DNA of 64,000 bases from Saccharibacillus kuerlensis DSM 22868 (GTDB lineage: Bacteria > Bacillota > Bacilli > Paenibacillales > Paenibacillaceae): positions 1 to 64,000 of the forward strand of contig NZ_KB899293.1 of the NCBI RefSeq assembly GCF_000378145.1. The letters run 5' to 3'. Positions 9,536-17,225 of the stretch are shown piece by piece (position 1 is the stretch's first letter; each line of letters starts with the position of its first letter). Below the pieces are notes generated by a model. The model did no database searches. It was given only the letters and a program-made list of their open reading frames with translations, and was not told the origin of the DNA. The position numbers were made by a program, and so were the translations under genes.

Positions 9536-9569
9536 ATAGCTTCAAATTCACTCATTCGGTCAGCCCGAC

Positions 9570-9605
9570 AAGGCTGCTCCCGCCAAAGCGGAAGCAGCCT
9601 TTTTG
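9570..9605. terminator. Terminator of the DUF4178 gene
   Basis: AAGGCTGCT pairs with AGCAGCCTT around a Ccg/cgg inner stem, followed by TTTTTG on the + strand. It lies between convergent genes. Confidence 0.88.
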
Positions 9606-9613
9606 TCGAACTG

Positions 9614-10024
9614 TTAAATAATCAAACTGCTGATCGAGATCGCTGTCCCGATAAACACTGCGCACAGCATAAGGCCGACGGCCACATTGCCTTTTTGCAG
9701 CTGATCGGCAATTTTGAACTTTGGCGTAAGCAGCTCGAACACCCAATACACAATGACGAGGCAGACTTGTCCGACTACAAACCACAGCGCCATATGCCAG
9801 ATCGACGTGTTGGTGTAAGCGGAAATGCCGAGAATGATACCTGTCGAGATAAATTTACCGGCGAGCGCAAGCCCTACCGCTACATTGCCTTTTTTTAATT
9901 CGTCCATATCGTTGAACGGCGTTTTGATGAAGAAAATCAGCATACCTACTACCTGCAGTACAATAATCGCAATCAGACTGATCACCAAGTTGTACAAAAC
10001 AATCCAATCAAACTCGAAGTCCAT
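9614..10024 (-). CDS. DUF350 membrane protein (YjfL type)
   Basis: A 136-residue protein has four hydrophobic helices arranged as two similar halves, each with a repeated KKGNVAVGLALAGKF / QKGNVAVGLMLCAVF motif. This internal duplication is the hallmark of DUF350 (E. coli YjfL). The ATG at 10024 overlaps the stop of the upstream lipoprotein gene (TAATG), with GGGGGTGGG shortly before it, so translation is probably coupled. A GTG 12 bp upstream is possible but less well placed. It is the last gene of the polyamine/envelope operon. Molecular function is unknown. Confidence 0.87.
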   Translation of the reverse strand: MDFEFDWIVLYNLVISLIAIIVLQVVGMLIFFIKTPFNDMDELKKGNVAVGLALAGKFISTGIILGISAYTNTSIWHMALWFVVGQVCLVIVYWVFELLTPKFKIADQLQKGNVAVGLMLCAVFIGTAISISSLII

Positions 10025-10713
10025 TAGTTCGCCCACCCCCGAAATTTCGCATATGCCAAATCATATTCTTCAAAGTCGTGCACTTCTTCCAAAACGACGG
10101 AAGCCGTTTTAGCTTCTTTCAGTTTACCGTAACGCGTCTCGTTGATCGGCTGCTTCATCCGGTTTCCCGAAGGCAGTTCCAGCACGACAAAGTGACGAGC
10201 ATCTCCTTGATATTCAGTCTTGTATACGCCGACCACATCGACATCTGTCCTGACTGATACCTTCAGCCTCTCCAGGTCTTCCAGCGCCGCAGCTTCGTTC
10301 GGATACGACTTGAGCGTTGTCCAAGCGGATAAACGGACATCGTTGCGACCTTCTTCATCCGTAGTCAGCTGAGCGTTCATGTACTGCAGGGTCCAGACTT
10401 TTTGCCCCGTTGCGTAATTGTTGTCGTTCGGCAGCAGCTCGTTGTCCGGAAGAATGGTCATGTCGCTCCCGATCAGATCGCCGACCTCGCCTTCCTGAAT
10501 CCGGTAATCCCACGGTACGGTATTTGTTCCCGGTCCTTCGTCCGCATTCGTGCTCAGCACAGAATTGTTGTTTGAACAGGCACCCAATACCAGTACGAGC
10601 AGCAGCAGAACAGGCAGCAGCCGTTTGGCTCGTACGCTTCGCGGCGCATGTTCCCCGCGTTTCTCCGCTTGGCCGCCTCGAACTGCGGACATCTCATTGA
10701 TATCTCGCCGCAT
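10024..10713 (-). CDS. DUF4247-like lipoprotein
   Basis: The 229 residues include a basic N-terminus, a hydrophobic segment (LLPVLLLLVLVL) and a lipobox LGAC near residue 46, so the mature part should be lipid-anchored outside the membrane. The long 30-residue pre-region suggests that an internal start is possible. The remainder is soluble and resembles DUF4247 proteins, which occur next to DUF350 genes; I am less sure of this family name than of the lipoprotein call. The start codon directly abuts the stop of the ligase gene (TGAATG), and the stop overlaps the DUF350 start. Confidence 0.7.
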   Translation of the reverse strand: MRRDINEMSAVRGGQAEKRGEHAPRSVRAKRLLPVLLLLVLVLGACSNNNSVLSTNADEGPGTNTVPWDYRIQEGEVGDLIGSDMTILPDNELLPNDNNYATGQKVWTLQYMNAQLTTDEEGRNDVRLSAWTTLKSYPNEAAALEDLERLKVSVRTDVDVVGVYKTEYQGDARHFVVLELPSGNRMKQPINETRYGKLKEAKTASVVLEEVHDFEEYDLAYAKFRGWAN

Positions 10714-11907
10714 TCATCTCACTCCCAACGCAATAAAATGACTGGCATTGCCGGTAATCAATCCGCCGGCGCGGCCCAGCATGCCGCATGGAACGCCGTT
10801 GATAACAAACATGCCGGTGAGCAGATGGAGCTCTCCTTCGGCTGTCGTCACGCGCGGCAGATCCGCTCTTTTTTGATATACGACCGGAAAGAGAGCGCTC
10901 GTATCGTAACCTTCTTCGTCCTGAAGTTCCAGTTCGCCTCCGCCTCCGTACATGCGTACGGAACCGCCTTCACGGCCGAACATCGACTTGGAGACGTAAT
11001 CGCCGGAGAACAGCGGTTTGTTATATGTAGGCAGCATGTACCGACCAATCGCTTCGCGCTCTTCGTCGTTGTACAGCATACCTAGTTCGTGCAGGCCCCA
11101 GACCACAGCCATCATGCCTTTGGACTGCAGCAAAATGGCATGTGGATGATTGAAAAGCTTGAGCTGCCCGCTCTCGACCGCATAAGCCAATGCTTCTCCT
11201 CCGTCGTCTACCGACATCCATTCCTTCGGATACAGAGCGAACATTCGGGAGATCGGATTGCCTTCGGCATCCTTCACCAACCCGTCGTCGATTGACAGAT
11301 CCAGGCAGTCGACCAGCCGCATATCGCGGCCGCTGTGCTTCACCAGCGCTTCGATCGTACCGGAGTCTTCCAGGTGCTCGCCGTATGCGATACAAGCTGC
11401 AGTTTCCGGCTTCTCTGCTTCCCAGGCTAAGCGTACCTGTTCAGGCATTCCGCCGTTCATATTTTGAATGCCGGATTGCTCGCACATCCAAGGCGTGGCG
11501 ATCGAAGCTTCCACATAACCGGTGGGCGTGTCCGCATTCAGCTCCAGCAGCTTGATTCCGCTGTCCTTGGTCACGGCAAAGTCAAACCGCGCATAGCGGC
11601 TGACGACCGGTCCATCTGCCATTGGGGCTTGATCGAGCATATTCCACAGTACCGGCGGAATGCCGATCAGCTCGTAGAGATCTCGGCGGCGATGCACATA
11701 GCGGACCGCCTTGTCGAACACATCCCACAGCCGGCGTGATGCCTCTTCCAGCTCCGTATAGACGGTCTTGTCTATCGCGGCGGCCTGATCGATCCAGTAT
11801 CGCTCGTCTTCGTAATTCGCCCAGGTAAAACCCAGTTCGCGCAGCTTCTCAACGCGAGCGGCGCGATCCGGTGACGGCTCCCCAACAATTTCGAATAGAC
11901 TGCTCAT
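10714..11907 (-). CDS. Glutathionylspermidine synthase-like ATP-grasp ligase (YjfC type)
   Basis: This 397-residue protein resembles the C-terminal synthetase domain of glutathionylspermidine synthase. Recognisable parts are RYARFDFAVTKDSGIKLLE followed by LNADTPTG, and the late GREGGSVRMYGGGG metal/nucleotide loop. Such ligases join a carboxylate to an amine using ATP; stand-alone forms (E. coli YjfC, YgiC) lack the amidase half and have unknown substrates. The start overlaps the preceding gene by 4 nt (ATGA) and the stop abuts the lipoprotein start, so it is firmly in an operon with the surface protein, lipoprotein and DUF350 genes. YjfC, YjfL and YjfM genes also cluster in E. coli. Confidence 0.9.
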   Translation of the reverse strand: MSSLFEIVGEPSPDRAARVEKLRELGFTWANYEDERYWIDQAAAIDKTVYTELEEASRRLWDVFDKAVRYVHRRRDLYELIGIPPVLWNMLDQAPMADGPVVSRYARFDFAVTKDSGIKLLELNADTPTGYVEASIATPWMCEQSGIQNMNGGMPEQVRLAWEAEKPETAACIAYGEHLEDSGTIEALVKHSGRDMRLVDCLDLSIDDGLVKDAEGNPISRMFALYPKEWMSVDDGGEALAYAVESGQLKLFNHPHAILLQSKGMMAVVWGLHELGMLYNDEEREAIGRYMLPTYNKPLFSGDYVSKSMFGREGGSVRMYGGGGELELQDEEGYDTSALFPVVYQKRADLPRVTTAEGELHLLTGMFVINGVPCGMLGRAGGLITGNASHFIALGVR

Positions 11908-12623
11908 CCGCCGAAAAATCCTCCCGATTTCGAGCCCGACGAGTTCGAGCCCGAGGAGCTGAGGCCGCTCGATCTGCCGCCTACGCTGCCTGATCCGGCC
12001 GATGTGGAGCGCCGGGTAATCTTGCCTGTCGAGTTCGACGTTTTCGGCCGTACGGACGATCCGGCTACCGGACGATTCTGGAAGCTCCCGCTGTTATAAG
12101 AACGCGGCGTATACGGCCGATTGGTGCCTGCATAATAGCCGCCCCGGTTGTTGTACCACCCCCGCGAGGAATAAACACCGGCATTATTGAACAAGAAATG
12201 ATACAGCAGCAGATCGCTCCAGCCAAAGCCCGACCCGTAACCGCCATAATAATTGTTGACGACCGTTGTTCCATCGCCATTCTCGGAGGACGGAGGCGCC
12301 GTCTGTTCCTGTTCCTGCAAATCCTCCTGCGTAATCGGCAGACTCCAATCGATCGCGGGGTCGAAATACTGTTTGACTTCATCGGACGACCATTCAACCA
12401 ATTTCGGCTCTGTAGAGCCCGAAGACGTATTCGAAGCAAGCGCTCCTGCCGGCACAAGCGCCGTATTGGCGATCAGTGCCAGACCCAGCGACGTCGAAAG
12501 TACCTTGATCGGCCGACGGGTAACCGGTTCAGACGCTTGGCCGCGACTGTCGGTCTTTTTGCGGGAAGTCCGCTCCGGTTCGATCGACTTCCGATCTTCG
12601 TGTTCGTTGCTTTTGTGATCCAC
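11904..12623 (-). CDS. Ser/Gly-rich exported protein of the polyamine cluster (YgiB/YjfM-like position)
   Basis: This 239-residue protein has a charged N-terminus, one hydrophobic segment (about residues 39-63, VLSTSLGLALIANTALVPAGALA) and a long low-complexity remainder. The middle is rich in Tyr, Asn and Gly (NNYYGGYGSGFGW), and the C-terminus is a Ser/Gly tract ending SGGFFGG. The composition and the SGGFGG-like end recall YgiB/YjfM (DUF1190) proteins that neighbour YjfC/YgiC ligases, but I cannot prove homology. It may be the substrate or partner of the ligase. It overlaps the ligase start by 4 nt. Confidence 0.72.
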   Translation of the reverse strand: MDHKSNEHEDRKSIEPERTSRKKTDSRGQASEPVTRRPIKVLSTSLGLALIANTALVPAGALASNTSSGSTEPKLVEWSSDEVKQYFDPAIDWSLPITQEDLQEQEQTAPPSSENGDGTTVVNNYYGGYGSGFGWSDLLLYHFLFNNAGVYSSRGWYNNRGGYYAGTNRPYTPRSYNSGSFQNRPVAGSSVRPKTSNSTGKITRRSTSAGSGSVGGRSSGLSSSGSNSSGSKSGGFFGG

Positions 12624-12665
12624 CTTTCATTCCCTCCCTCTAAACCAAACGTCTCTGCTCTGTCT

Positions 12666-12878
12666 TCAGCCGTGCATCGGTACAAGCAGAAGTTCCAGCT
12701 TGCCCGTGTCGATGTTCAAACGTCCTTCGACGGCTTCATACTCTTTACCCTGTACGACGAGATAATTGGCATGTTCGAGCGCCGCTACCATGTTCATGCT
12801 CCAAGAGCGCTCTTCGATCTGCCGCAGCTCTCCTCCAACCATTTTTTCAAACAAAATGACACCGATATCCTGCTGCAT
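12666..12878 (-). CDS. Small protein at the head of the polyamine cluster
   Basis: This is a 70-residue soluble protein of unknown family. The ATG is preceded by AGGGGAG, and the next gene begins 42 bp downstream in the same direction. No signal peptide or membrane segment is visible. A candidate promoter lies just upstream. I infer that it is the first gene of the five-gene operon ending with DUF350. Confidence 0.68.
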   Translation of the reverse strand: MQQDIGVILFEKMVGGELRQIEERSWSMNMVAALEHANYLVVQGKEYEAVEGRLNIDTGKLELLLVPMHG

Positions 12879-12900
12879 TCAATACTCCCCTCTTCTCCAT

Positions 12901-12930
12901 TGGATAGTTTGTTGAAATGCGGTCTGTCAA
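12901..12930 (-). promoter_or_regulatory. Candidate promoter of the polyamine/envelope operon
   Basis: On the minus strand TTGACA (12930-12925) is followed after 18 bp by TATCCA (12906-12901), which would start transcription shortly before the ribosome binding site of the 70-residue protein. Two perfect 12-bp palindromes, GTCCATATGGAC and AGACGTACGTCT, lie just upstream (about 12941-12978) and could bind a regulator. Confidence 0.4.
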
Positions 12931-13169
12931 AATCAACCGCCATGTCCATATGGACACGGTCTGTATAGACGTACGTCTCTTCTATACGTGCTCCCCAAAG
13001 ATTCGTTGCGCAAAGTCTCAGAGACGTCCTTCTTTTCCCGATATTCCCATTCAGCATACGATTTCTTGGTGCTTGAGACAATACCTGAGGAAACCTTCGA
13101 AACCTTTTAGGTCACACACAGGTTCTACACCTACCCTGCATTTACCCATCATCATACGATTCAAAAGAC

Positions 13170-13205
13170 AAAAGACGCATACGCTCCGGGCGCGTGCGTC
13201 TTTCC
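13170..13205. terminator. Terminator hairpin, left copy flanking element A copy 2
   Basis: The hairpin starts AAAAGACGCATACGCTC and ends TGCGTCTTTC, with flanking A and T tracts. It matches the hairpin at 13407-13441 at 33 of 35 positions, and the two copies bracket repeat element A. It is about 290 bp upstream of the nearest gene start, so it serves no obvious gene end. Confidence 0.8.
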
Positions 13206-13406
13206 AGGTTGTTGAGAAAGTCCTATTCGCTTTGGAAGCTTAATGGCTGCGAGAGAAATTCGTTCCGGTCGCGTGTTGAAATCAAGAAAAAGGATTAAAT
13301 TTTAGTGGAATTTTCTCGATTTCAAAGGCGAACGCTGGCGCTCCTTCACTGAATTTCTCCCTTCGCACATCCGCTTCACTTTGAATCAAACTTTCTCGAC
13401 ACGTTG
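13206..13406 (+). repeat. Nested-palindrome element A, copy 2
   Basis: This element of about 200 bp has imperfect terminal inverted repeats (13210-13221 with 13390-13401, 11 of 12), a middle 9-bp stem (13253-13261 with 13351-13359) and an inner 15-bp stem with one mismatch (13276-13290 with 13311-13325). The core is nearly identical to copies 1 and 3. It contains no plausible gene. Identical locus-specific hairpins flank it on both sides, which suggests insertion into the putP terminator with duplication of the target. Confidence 0.88.
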
Positions 13407-13441
13407 AAAAGACGCATACGCTCAGGGCGCATGCGTCTTTC
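13407..13441. terminator. Terminator of putP, right copy flanking element A copy 2
   Basis: A strong GC-rich hairpin with A and T tracts lies 53 bp beyond the putP stop (minus strand). It is the partner of the hairpin at 13170-13205. Confidence 0.88.
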
Positions 13442-13494
13442 TTTGCTTTTAAATGCCGATATTTTTAATTTCCGCTGTCGCTGCACGCTTCTCT

Positions 13495-14949
13495 TCAGGC
13501 TTTGCGCTGCATGGAAGAAAAACTTGTACCCGCCCGGCCGCCTGTCAGCAGACTGACAACGACGATAGCAATCAGACTTATCGCAAATCCGGGAACAATC
13601 TCATACAGCATACTCTTGAGCGCCGGAACGTTGGACCAGATAATAACCGTAATTGCACCTGCGGTCATCCCCGCCAATGCCCCCCAGCGGTTCATCGACT
13701 TCCAGTACAAGCTCAGCAAAATGACCGGTCCGAACGAAGCGCCAAAACCGGCCCAAGCATAACCGACCAGCGTCAGAATCGTATCATTCTTCGTGTAAGA
13801 CAGCATCAGGGCCACTACCGCTACGGCCAACACAGCCAGACGGCTAAATGTGGTCAGCTCGCGATCAGACGCGCTGCGCCGAAGCAGCAGACGGTACAGA
13901 TCCTCGGTCAGTGAGCTGGATGTGACCAGCAGCTGCGAGGAAATGGTGCTCATTACGGCGGCGAGCAGCGCCGCCAGCAGGAATCCGGTAATAAACGGAT
14001 GGAACAGAATACGGGACAGCTCGATGAAGATGGTCTCGGGATCGCCCAGAGTTAGGCCTTGGCGTGAGAAGTAGGCTGCTCCGATCAAGCCGGTCAGCAT
14101 GGCGCCGCAGACCGAAAATATCATCCAGCTCATCCCGATCTGACGGGCACGCTTGATCTCTTTGACCGACGAAATCGCCATAAACCGGACAATGATATGA
14201 GGCTGTCCGAAGTAGCCGAGTCCCCATGCGAGCAGGGAGACAATACCCAGCGTGGTTGCATCTTTCAATGGGTCAAGCAGCGACGGATCCAAGGCGCGAA
14301 TCTCGTTCAGCGTACTTCCCGTTCCTCCGTTGCGAATCAATGCAGTAACCGGGACAAGAACCAACGCCAGAAACATAATGATTCCTTGAACAAAGTCTGT
14401 CCAACTTACAGCAAGGAAGCCGCCGAACAGCGTATAGGCGATCGTAACGCCGGCTACAATCCACAACCCCGTTCGATAATCGAGACCGAAGCTGGACTGG
14501 AACAGTACCCCGCCCGACACCATGCCTGACGAAATATAGAAGGTGAAAAAGATGATGATAACCAGCGCGGATACAAGCCGGATGATACGGGTTCCGTCGC
14601 CGAATCGATTCTCTAAGTAAGACGGAATCGTCATGGCGTCGCCCGCCTCTTCCGTATATGTCCGCAGACGCGGTGCCACATACAGCCAATTGGCATAAGC
14701 GCCGATCGTAAGACCAACCGCGATCCATCCTGCGCTTAAGCCCTGTGAGAACATGGCTCCCGGCAATCCCATGAGCAGCCAGCCGCTCATGTCCGAAGCT
14801 CCGGCACTCAGTGCGGTCACGGCCGGGCCGAGGCTTCTGCCTCCCAATACATAGTCGGACAAGCTCGACGTACGCTTGTACGCCATCCAGCCGATTAACA
14901 ACATCCCCGCCATATAAATGACAAGCGATATCCAGATTTGCGAATTCAC
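13495..14949 (-). CDS. putP: Sodium/proline symporter
   Basis: This is a 484-residue sodium:solute symporter with about 13 hydrophobic helices. Typical PutP sequence features are GGRSLGPAVTALSAGASDMSGWLLMG at the N-terminus (read in two overlapping blocks), RLRTYTEEAGDAMTIP, and the Na+-binding region SSQLLVTSSSLTEDL. It imports L-proline with Na+, for nutrition or osmoprotection. The start is GTG with GGAGG 9 nt upstream. The gene ends at the terminator that flanks element A copy 2. A pair of 14-bp direct repeats lies upstream, between it and the divergent peptide transporter gene. Confidence 0.93.
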   Translation of the reverse strand: MNSQIWISLVIYMAGMLLIGWMAYKRTSSLSDYVLGGRSLGPAVTALSAGASDMSGWLLMGLPGAMFSQGLSAGWIAVGLTIGAYANWLYVAPRLRTYTEEAGDAMTIPSYLENRFGDGTRIIRLVSALVIIIFFTFYISSGMVSGGVLFQSSFGLDYRTGLWIVAGVTIAYTLFGGFLAVSWTDFVQGIIMFLALVLVPVTALIRNGGTGSTLNEIRALDPSLLDPLKDATTLGIVSLLAWGLGYFGQPHIIVRFMAISSVKEIKRARQIGMSWMIFSVCGAMLTGLIGAAYFSRQGLTLGDPETIFIELSRILFHPFITGFLLAALLAAVMSTISSQLLVTSSSLTEDLYRLLLRRSASDRELTTFSRLAVLAVAVVALMLSYTKNDTILTLVGYAWAGFGASFGPVILLSLYWKSMNRWGALAGMTAGAITVIIWSNVPALKSMLYEIVPGFAISLIAIVVVSLLTGGRAGTSFSSMQRKA

Positions 14950-15003
14950 TATAACTTTCCTCCGGTTTCTTTGCTGACTCTCTTTCGTAAATCCATTTTT
15001 AGA

Positions 15004-15039
15004 TCGTAATAGATTTACTGCGGTATCGCAATAAATTTA
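15004..15039. promoter_or_regulatory. 14-bp direct repeats between putP and the POT transporter gene
   Basis: TCGTAATAGATTTA (15004-15017) and TCGCAATAAATTTA (15026-15039) match at 12 of 14 positions. They are offset by 22 bp, two helical turns, in the divergent promoter region. This is the geometry of a tandem regulator site. The regulator is unknown. Confidence 0.35.
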
Positions 15040-15229
15040 TGAAGAAAATGATGTGACATTGATCAAAAAAGTGTTCGGTATGATATGATCGATTTCGCTG
15101 CAAAAATAATTGATCGGATTGGCAGTACAATCAAACCGATTAATGTCGGACTTTGATGTGTATTCCTTGTCCTATTGGTTATGTAAAGATGGTAATATGA
15201 TCTTATACCTAAGTATTTGGAGGAATTCG

Positions 15230-16741
15230 ATGAAAGGAAACATGGAAAAAAACGCCGAAGCCACCCGGCAGGCAGTAGTGAACAGTGTACCGCAGCGGGG
15301 GTTTTTCGGGCATCCTAAAGGACTGCTGACGCTGTTCTTTACGGAGTTCTGGGAGCGTTTCTCGTATTACGGTATGCGGGCGCTTCTTCTGTATTACATT
15401 TACGATACGACCATGAACGGCGGATTGGGCTTTACCCAGTCGACCGCGGTCGCGATCATGTCGATCTATGGATCGCTTGTCTATATGTCCACGATTATCG
15501 GCGGCTGGCTGGCGGATCGAATGCTCGGCAAGTCCCGCTCTCTGTTCTACGGCGGCGTATTAATTATGCTGGGACATGTCGTGCTGGCTTTTCCCGGCGG
15601 AGCGAATACGCTGTTCGTTTCAATGGGGTTAATCATTATCGGTACGGGCATGCTCAAACCGAATGTATCGAGTGTCGTCGGCGAGATGTATGCGGATAAC
15701 GACAATCGTCGTGATGCCGGATTCAGTATTTTCTACATGGGCATCAACTTGGGTGGGTTTATCGCTCCTCTGATTGTCGGCACGGTTGGACAGAAGGTCG
15801 ATTACCATCTCGGCTTCTCCTTGGCCGCAGTCGGTATGTTGGCGGGACTGCTGGTCTATCTGTTTACGCGCAAAAAATATCTTGGATTGGCCGGTACGAC
15901 GGTTCCTAATCCACTGACCCGCGAAGAGCGGAAAAGCATCCTCACCCGAATCGGCCTCGGTACGCTGGTTATTGCAGCAGTAGTAGCGATTGCCGCTTGG
16001 CAGGGTTGGCTGACTATTCAATCGTTCACGATTACGATCAGCGTTCTCGGTGTGCTGATTCCGATCGCTTATTTCACCGTTATGTATCGAAGCGGCAAAA
16101 CGACAGATATCGAACGCTCCCGACTGCTCGCTTATATTCCGCTGTTTATCGCGGCGGTCATGTTCTGGTCAATCCAAGAACAAGGCTCGACGATCCTCGG
16201 CGTGTACGCCGATCAGCGGACGCAGCTCGACTTTGCTGGATTTCGGATTGAACCGTCCTGGTTCCAATCGGCAAACCCGCTGTTCATTATCGTATTGGCA
16301 CCGATCTTCGCCTGGATCTGGACAGCGCTAGGTGACCGACAGCCAAGCGTTCCAGTCAAATTCTCGTTTGGTCTGCTGTTCGCTGGCCTATCATTTCTCG
16401 TCATCCTGCTGCCGGCCCATTTCGGCGGTGGTGGACTCGTAAGCCCGCTGTGGCTCGTGCTCAGCTATTTCGTCGTCGTGCTCGGCGAGCTGTGCCTATC
16501 GCCGGTTGGTCTATCAACGACGACTAAGCTGGCGCCGGCCGCATTCTCCGCTCAGGCGATGAGCCTGTGGTTCCTCGCTCCGGCGGCGGCGCAGGCGATT
16601 AATGCCCTGATCAGCCAGCTGTATTCGGAAGAGAACGAGATGCTGTACTTCGGCATTATCGGCGGTGCGTCGGTTGCACTTAGTATTGTGCTCTTCCTCC
16701 TTGCCCCGATCATCCGAAAAGCGATGAAAGGAATTCATTAA
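15230..16741 (+). CDS. Proton-dependent oligopeptide (POT/PTR) transporter
   Basis: This 503-residue protein is a member of the major facilitator superfamily of the DtpT type. The family signature FFTEFWERFSYYGMRALLLYY includes the conserved ExxERFxYYG proton-coupling motif, and FYMGINLGGFIAP is the second PTR signature. It imports di- and tripeptides with H+. The ATG at 15230 is chosen because GGAGG lies 6 nt upstream; 40 extra in-frame codons upstream lack a ribosome binding site. It is divergent from putP. Its terminator was apparently split into two copies by repeat element A copy 3. Confidence 0.93.
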   Translation: MKGNMEKNAEATRQAVVNSVPQRGFFGHPKGLLTLFFTEFWERFSYYGMRALLLYYIYDTTMNGGLGFTQSTAVAIMSIYGSLVYMSTIIGGWLADRMLGKSRSLFYGGVLIMLGHVVLAFPGGANTLFVSMGLIIIGTGMLKPNVSSVVGEMYADNDNRRDAGFSIFYMGINLGGFIAPLIVGTVGQKVDYHLGFSLAAVGMLAGLLVYLFTRKKYLGLAGTTVPNPLTREERKSILTRIGLGTLVIAAVVAIAAWQGWLTIQSFTITISVLGVLIPIAYFTVMYRSGKTTDIERSRLLAYIPLFIAAVMFWSIQEQGSTILGVYADQRTQLDFAGFRIEPSWFQSANPLFIIVLAPIFAWIWTALGDRQPSVPVKFSFGLLFAGLSFLVILLPAHFGGGGLVSPLWLVLSYFVVVLGELCLSPVGLSTTTKLAPAAFSAQAMSLWFLAPAAAQAINALISQLYSEENEMLYFGIIGGASVALSIVLFLLAPIIRKAMKGIH

Positions 16742-16760
16742 TCATTAGGGTTAGCAGAAA

Positions 16761-16789
16761 AAGAGGCCTTTCCACAGGAAAGGCCTCTT
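16761..16789. terminator. Terminator hairpin, left copy flanking element A copy 3
   Basis: The hairpin AAGAGGCCTTTCC-loop-GGAAAGGCCTCTT lies 20 bp after the peptide-transporter stop. An A-rich flank precedes it, but no T tract follows, because the sequence runs directly into element A. A perfect 27-bp copy is at 17027-17053. Confidence 0.88.
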
Positions 16790-17026
16790 GCTATCGAGAA
16801 AGTCCTATTCGTTTTGCAAGCTCAATGGCTGCGGGAGAAATTCGTTAGCTGATGCTTACGATGTGCCTTTCTTCGAAAGGCTTTAGGTCGCGTGTTGAAA
16901 TCGAGAAAATGGATTAAACTTTACAATTGGGTTTTCTCGATTTCAAAGGCGAACGTTAGCACTCCTTCACCGAATTTCTCCCTTCGCCTCCTCGTTTCAC
17001 TCGAAATCTGACTTTCTCGACACGTT
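16790..17026 (+). repeat. Nested-palindrome element A, copy 3
   Basis: This 237-bp element has three perfect nested stems: outer 11 bp (16794-16804 with 17010-17020), middle 12 bp (16833-16844 with 16971-16982) and inner 15 bp (16895-16909 with 16932-16946). Relative to copy 2 it carries about 35 extra bases near 16845-16885. It lies between perfect duplicates of the local terminator. It carries no gene. Confidence 0.92.
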
Positions 17027-17055
17027 GAGGCCTTTCCACAGGAAAGGCCTCTTTG
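17027..17055. terminator. Terminator hairpin, right copy flanking element A copy 3
   Basis: This is an exact 27-bp duplicate of the hairpin at 16763-16789. It is followed by TTTG, so it retains the T-rich right flank, while the left copy retains the A-rich left flank. It would also terminate the convergent rhaM transcript. Confidence 0.88.
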
Positions 17056-17119
17056 TCCTGAGGTTTATGATCGGATAGCCGCCTATCTGCTGCGATACAT
17101 TTGCCGCCATTAACGCCCC

Positions 17120-17225
17120 AGCAGCTTGTCTCAATCAGATGAACGGTTTCGTTTGGTGGAATCGCACTTAAACCGTGTACGTTTCCACCAAACGAAATCC
17201 GACTATTCAAGTGAGACAAGCTGCT
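17120..17225. repeat. Nested-palindrome element B at the 3' end of rhaM
   Basis: This element has an outer perfect 14-bp stem (17120-17133 with 17212-17225, AGCAGCTTGTCTCA) and an inner perfect 15-bp stem (17147-17161 with 17183-17197, TTTCGTTTGGTGGAA), with a 21-nt loop. Its sequence is unrelated to element A. The rhaM stop codon (17207-17209) lies inside its right half. No second copy is visible in the window. Confidence 0.85.

Noticed and set aside
12794-13081. 95-codon minus-strand frame upstream of the polyamine cluster
   Set aside because: It overlaps the start of the 70-residue gene in another frame and covers the candidate promoter. No ribosome binding site.
13206-17026. Group II intron or insertion sequence at terminators
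   Set aside because: Intron classes are known to sit after terminators, but these elements are only about 200-240 bp with no open frame and no domain V-like end. They are small palindromic elements.
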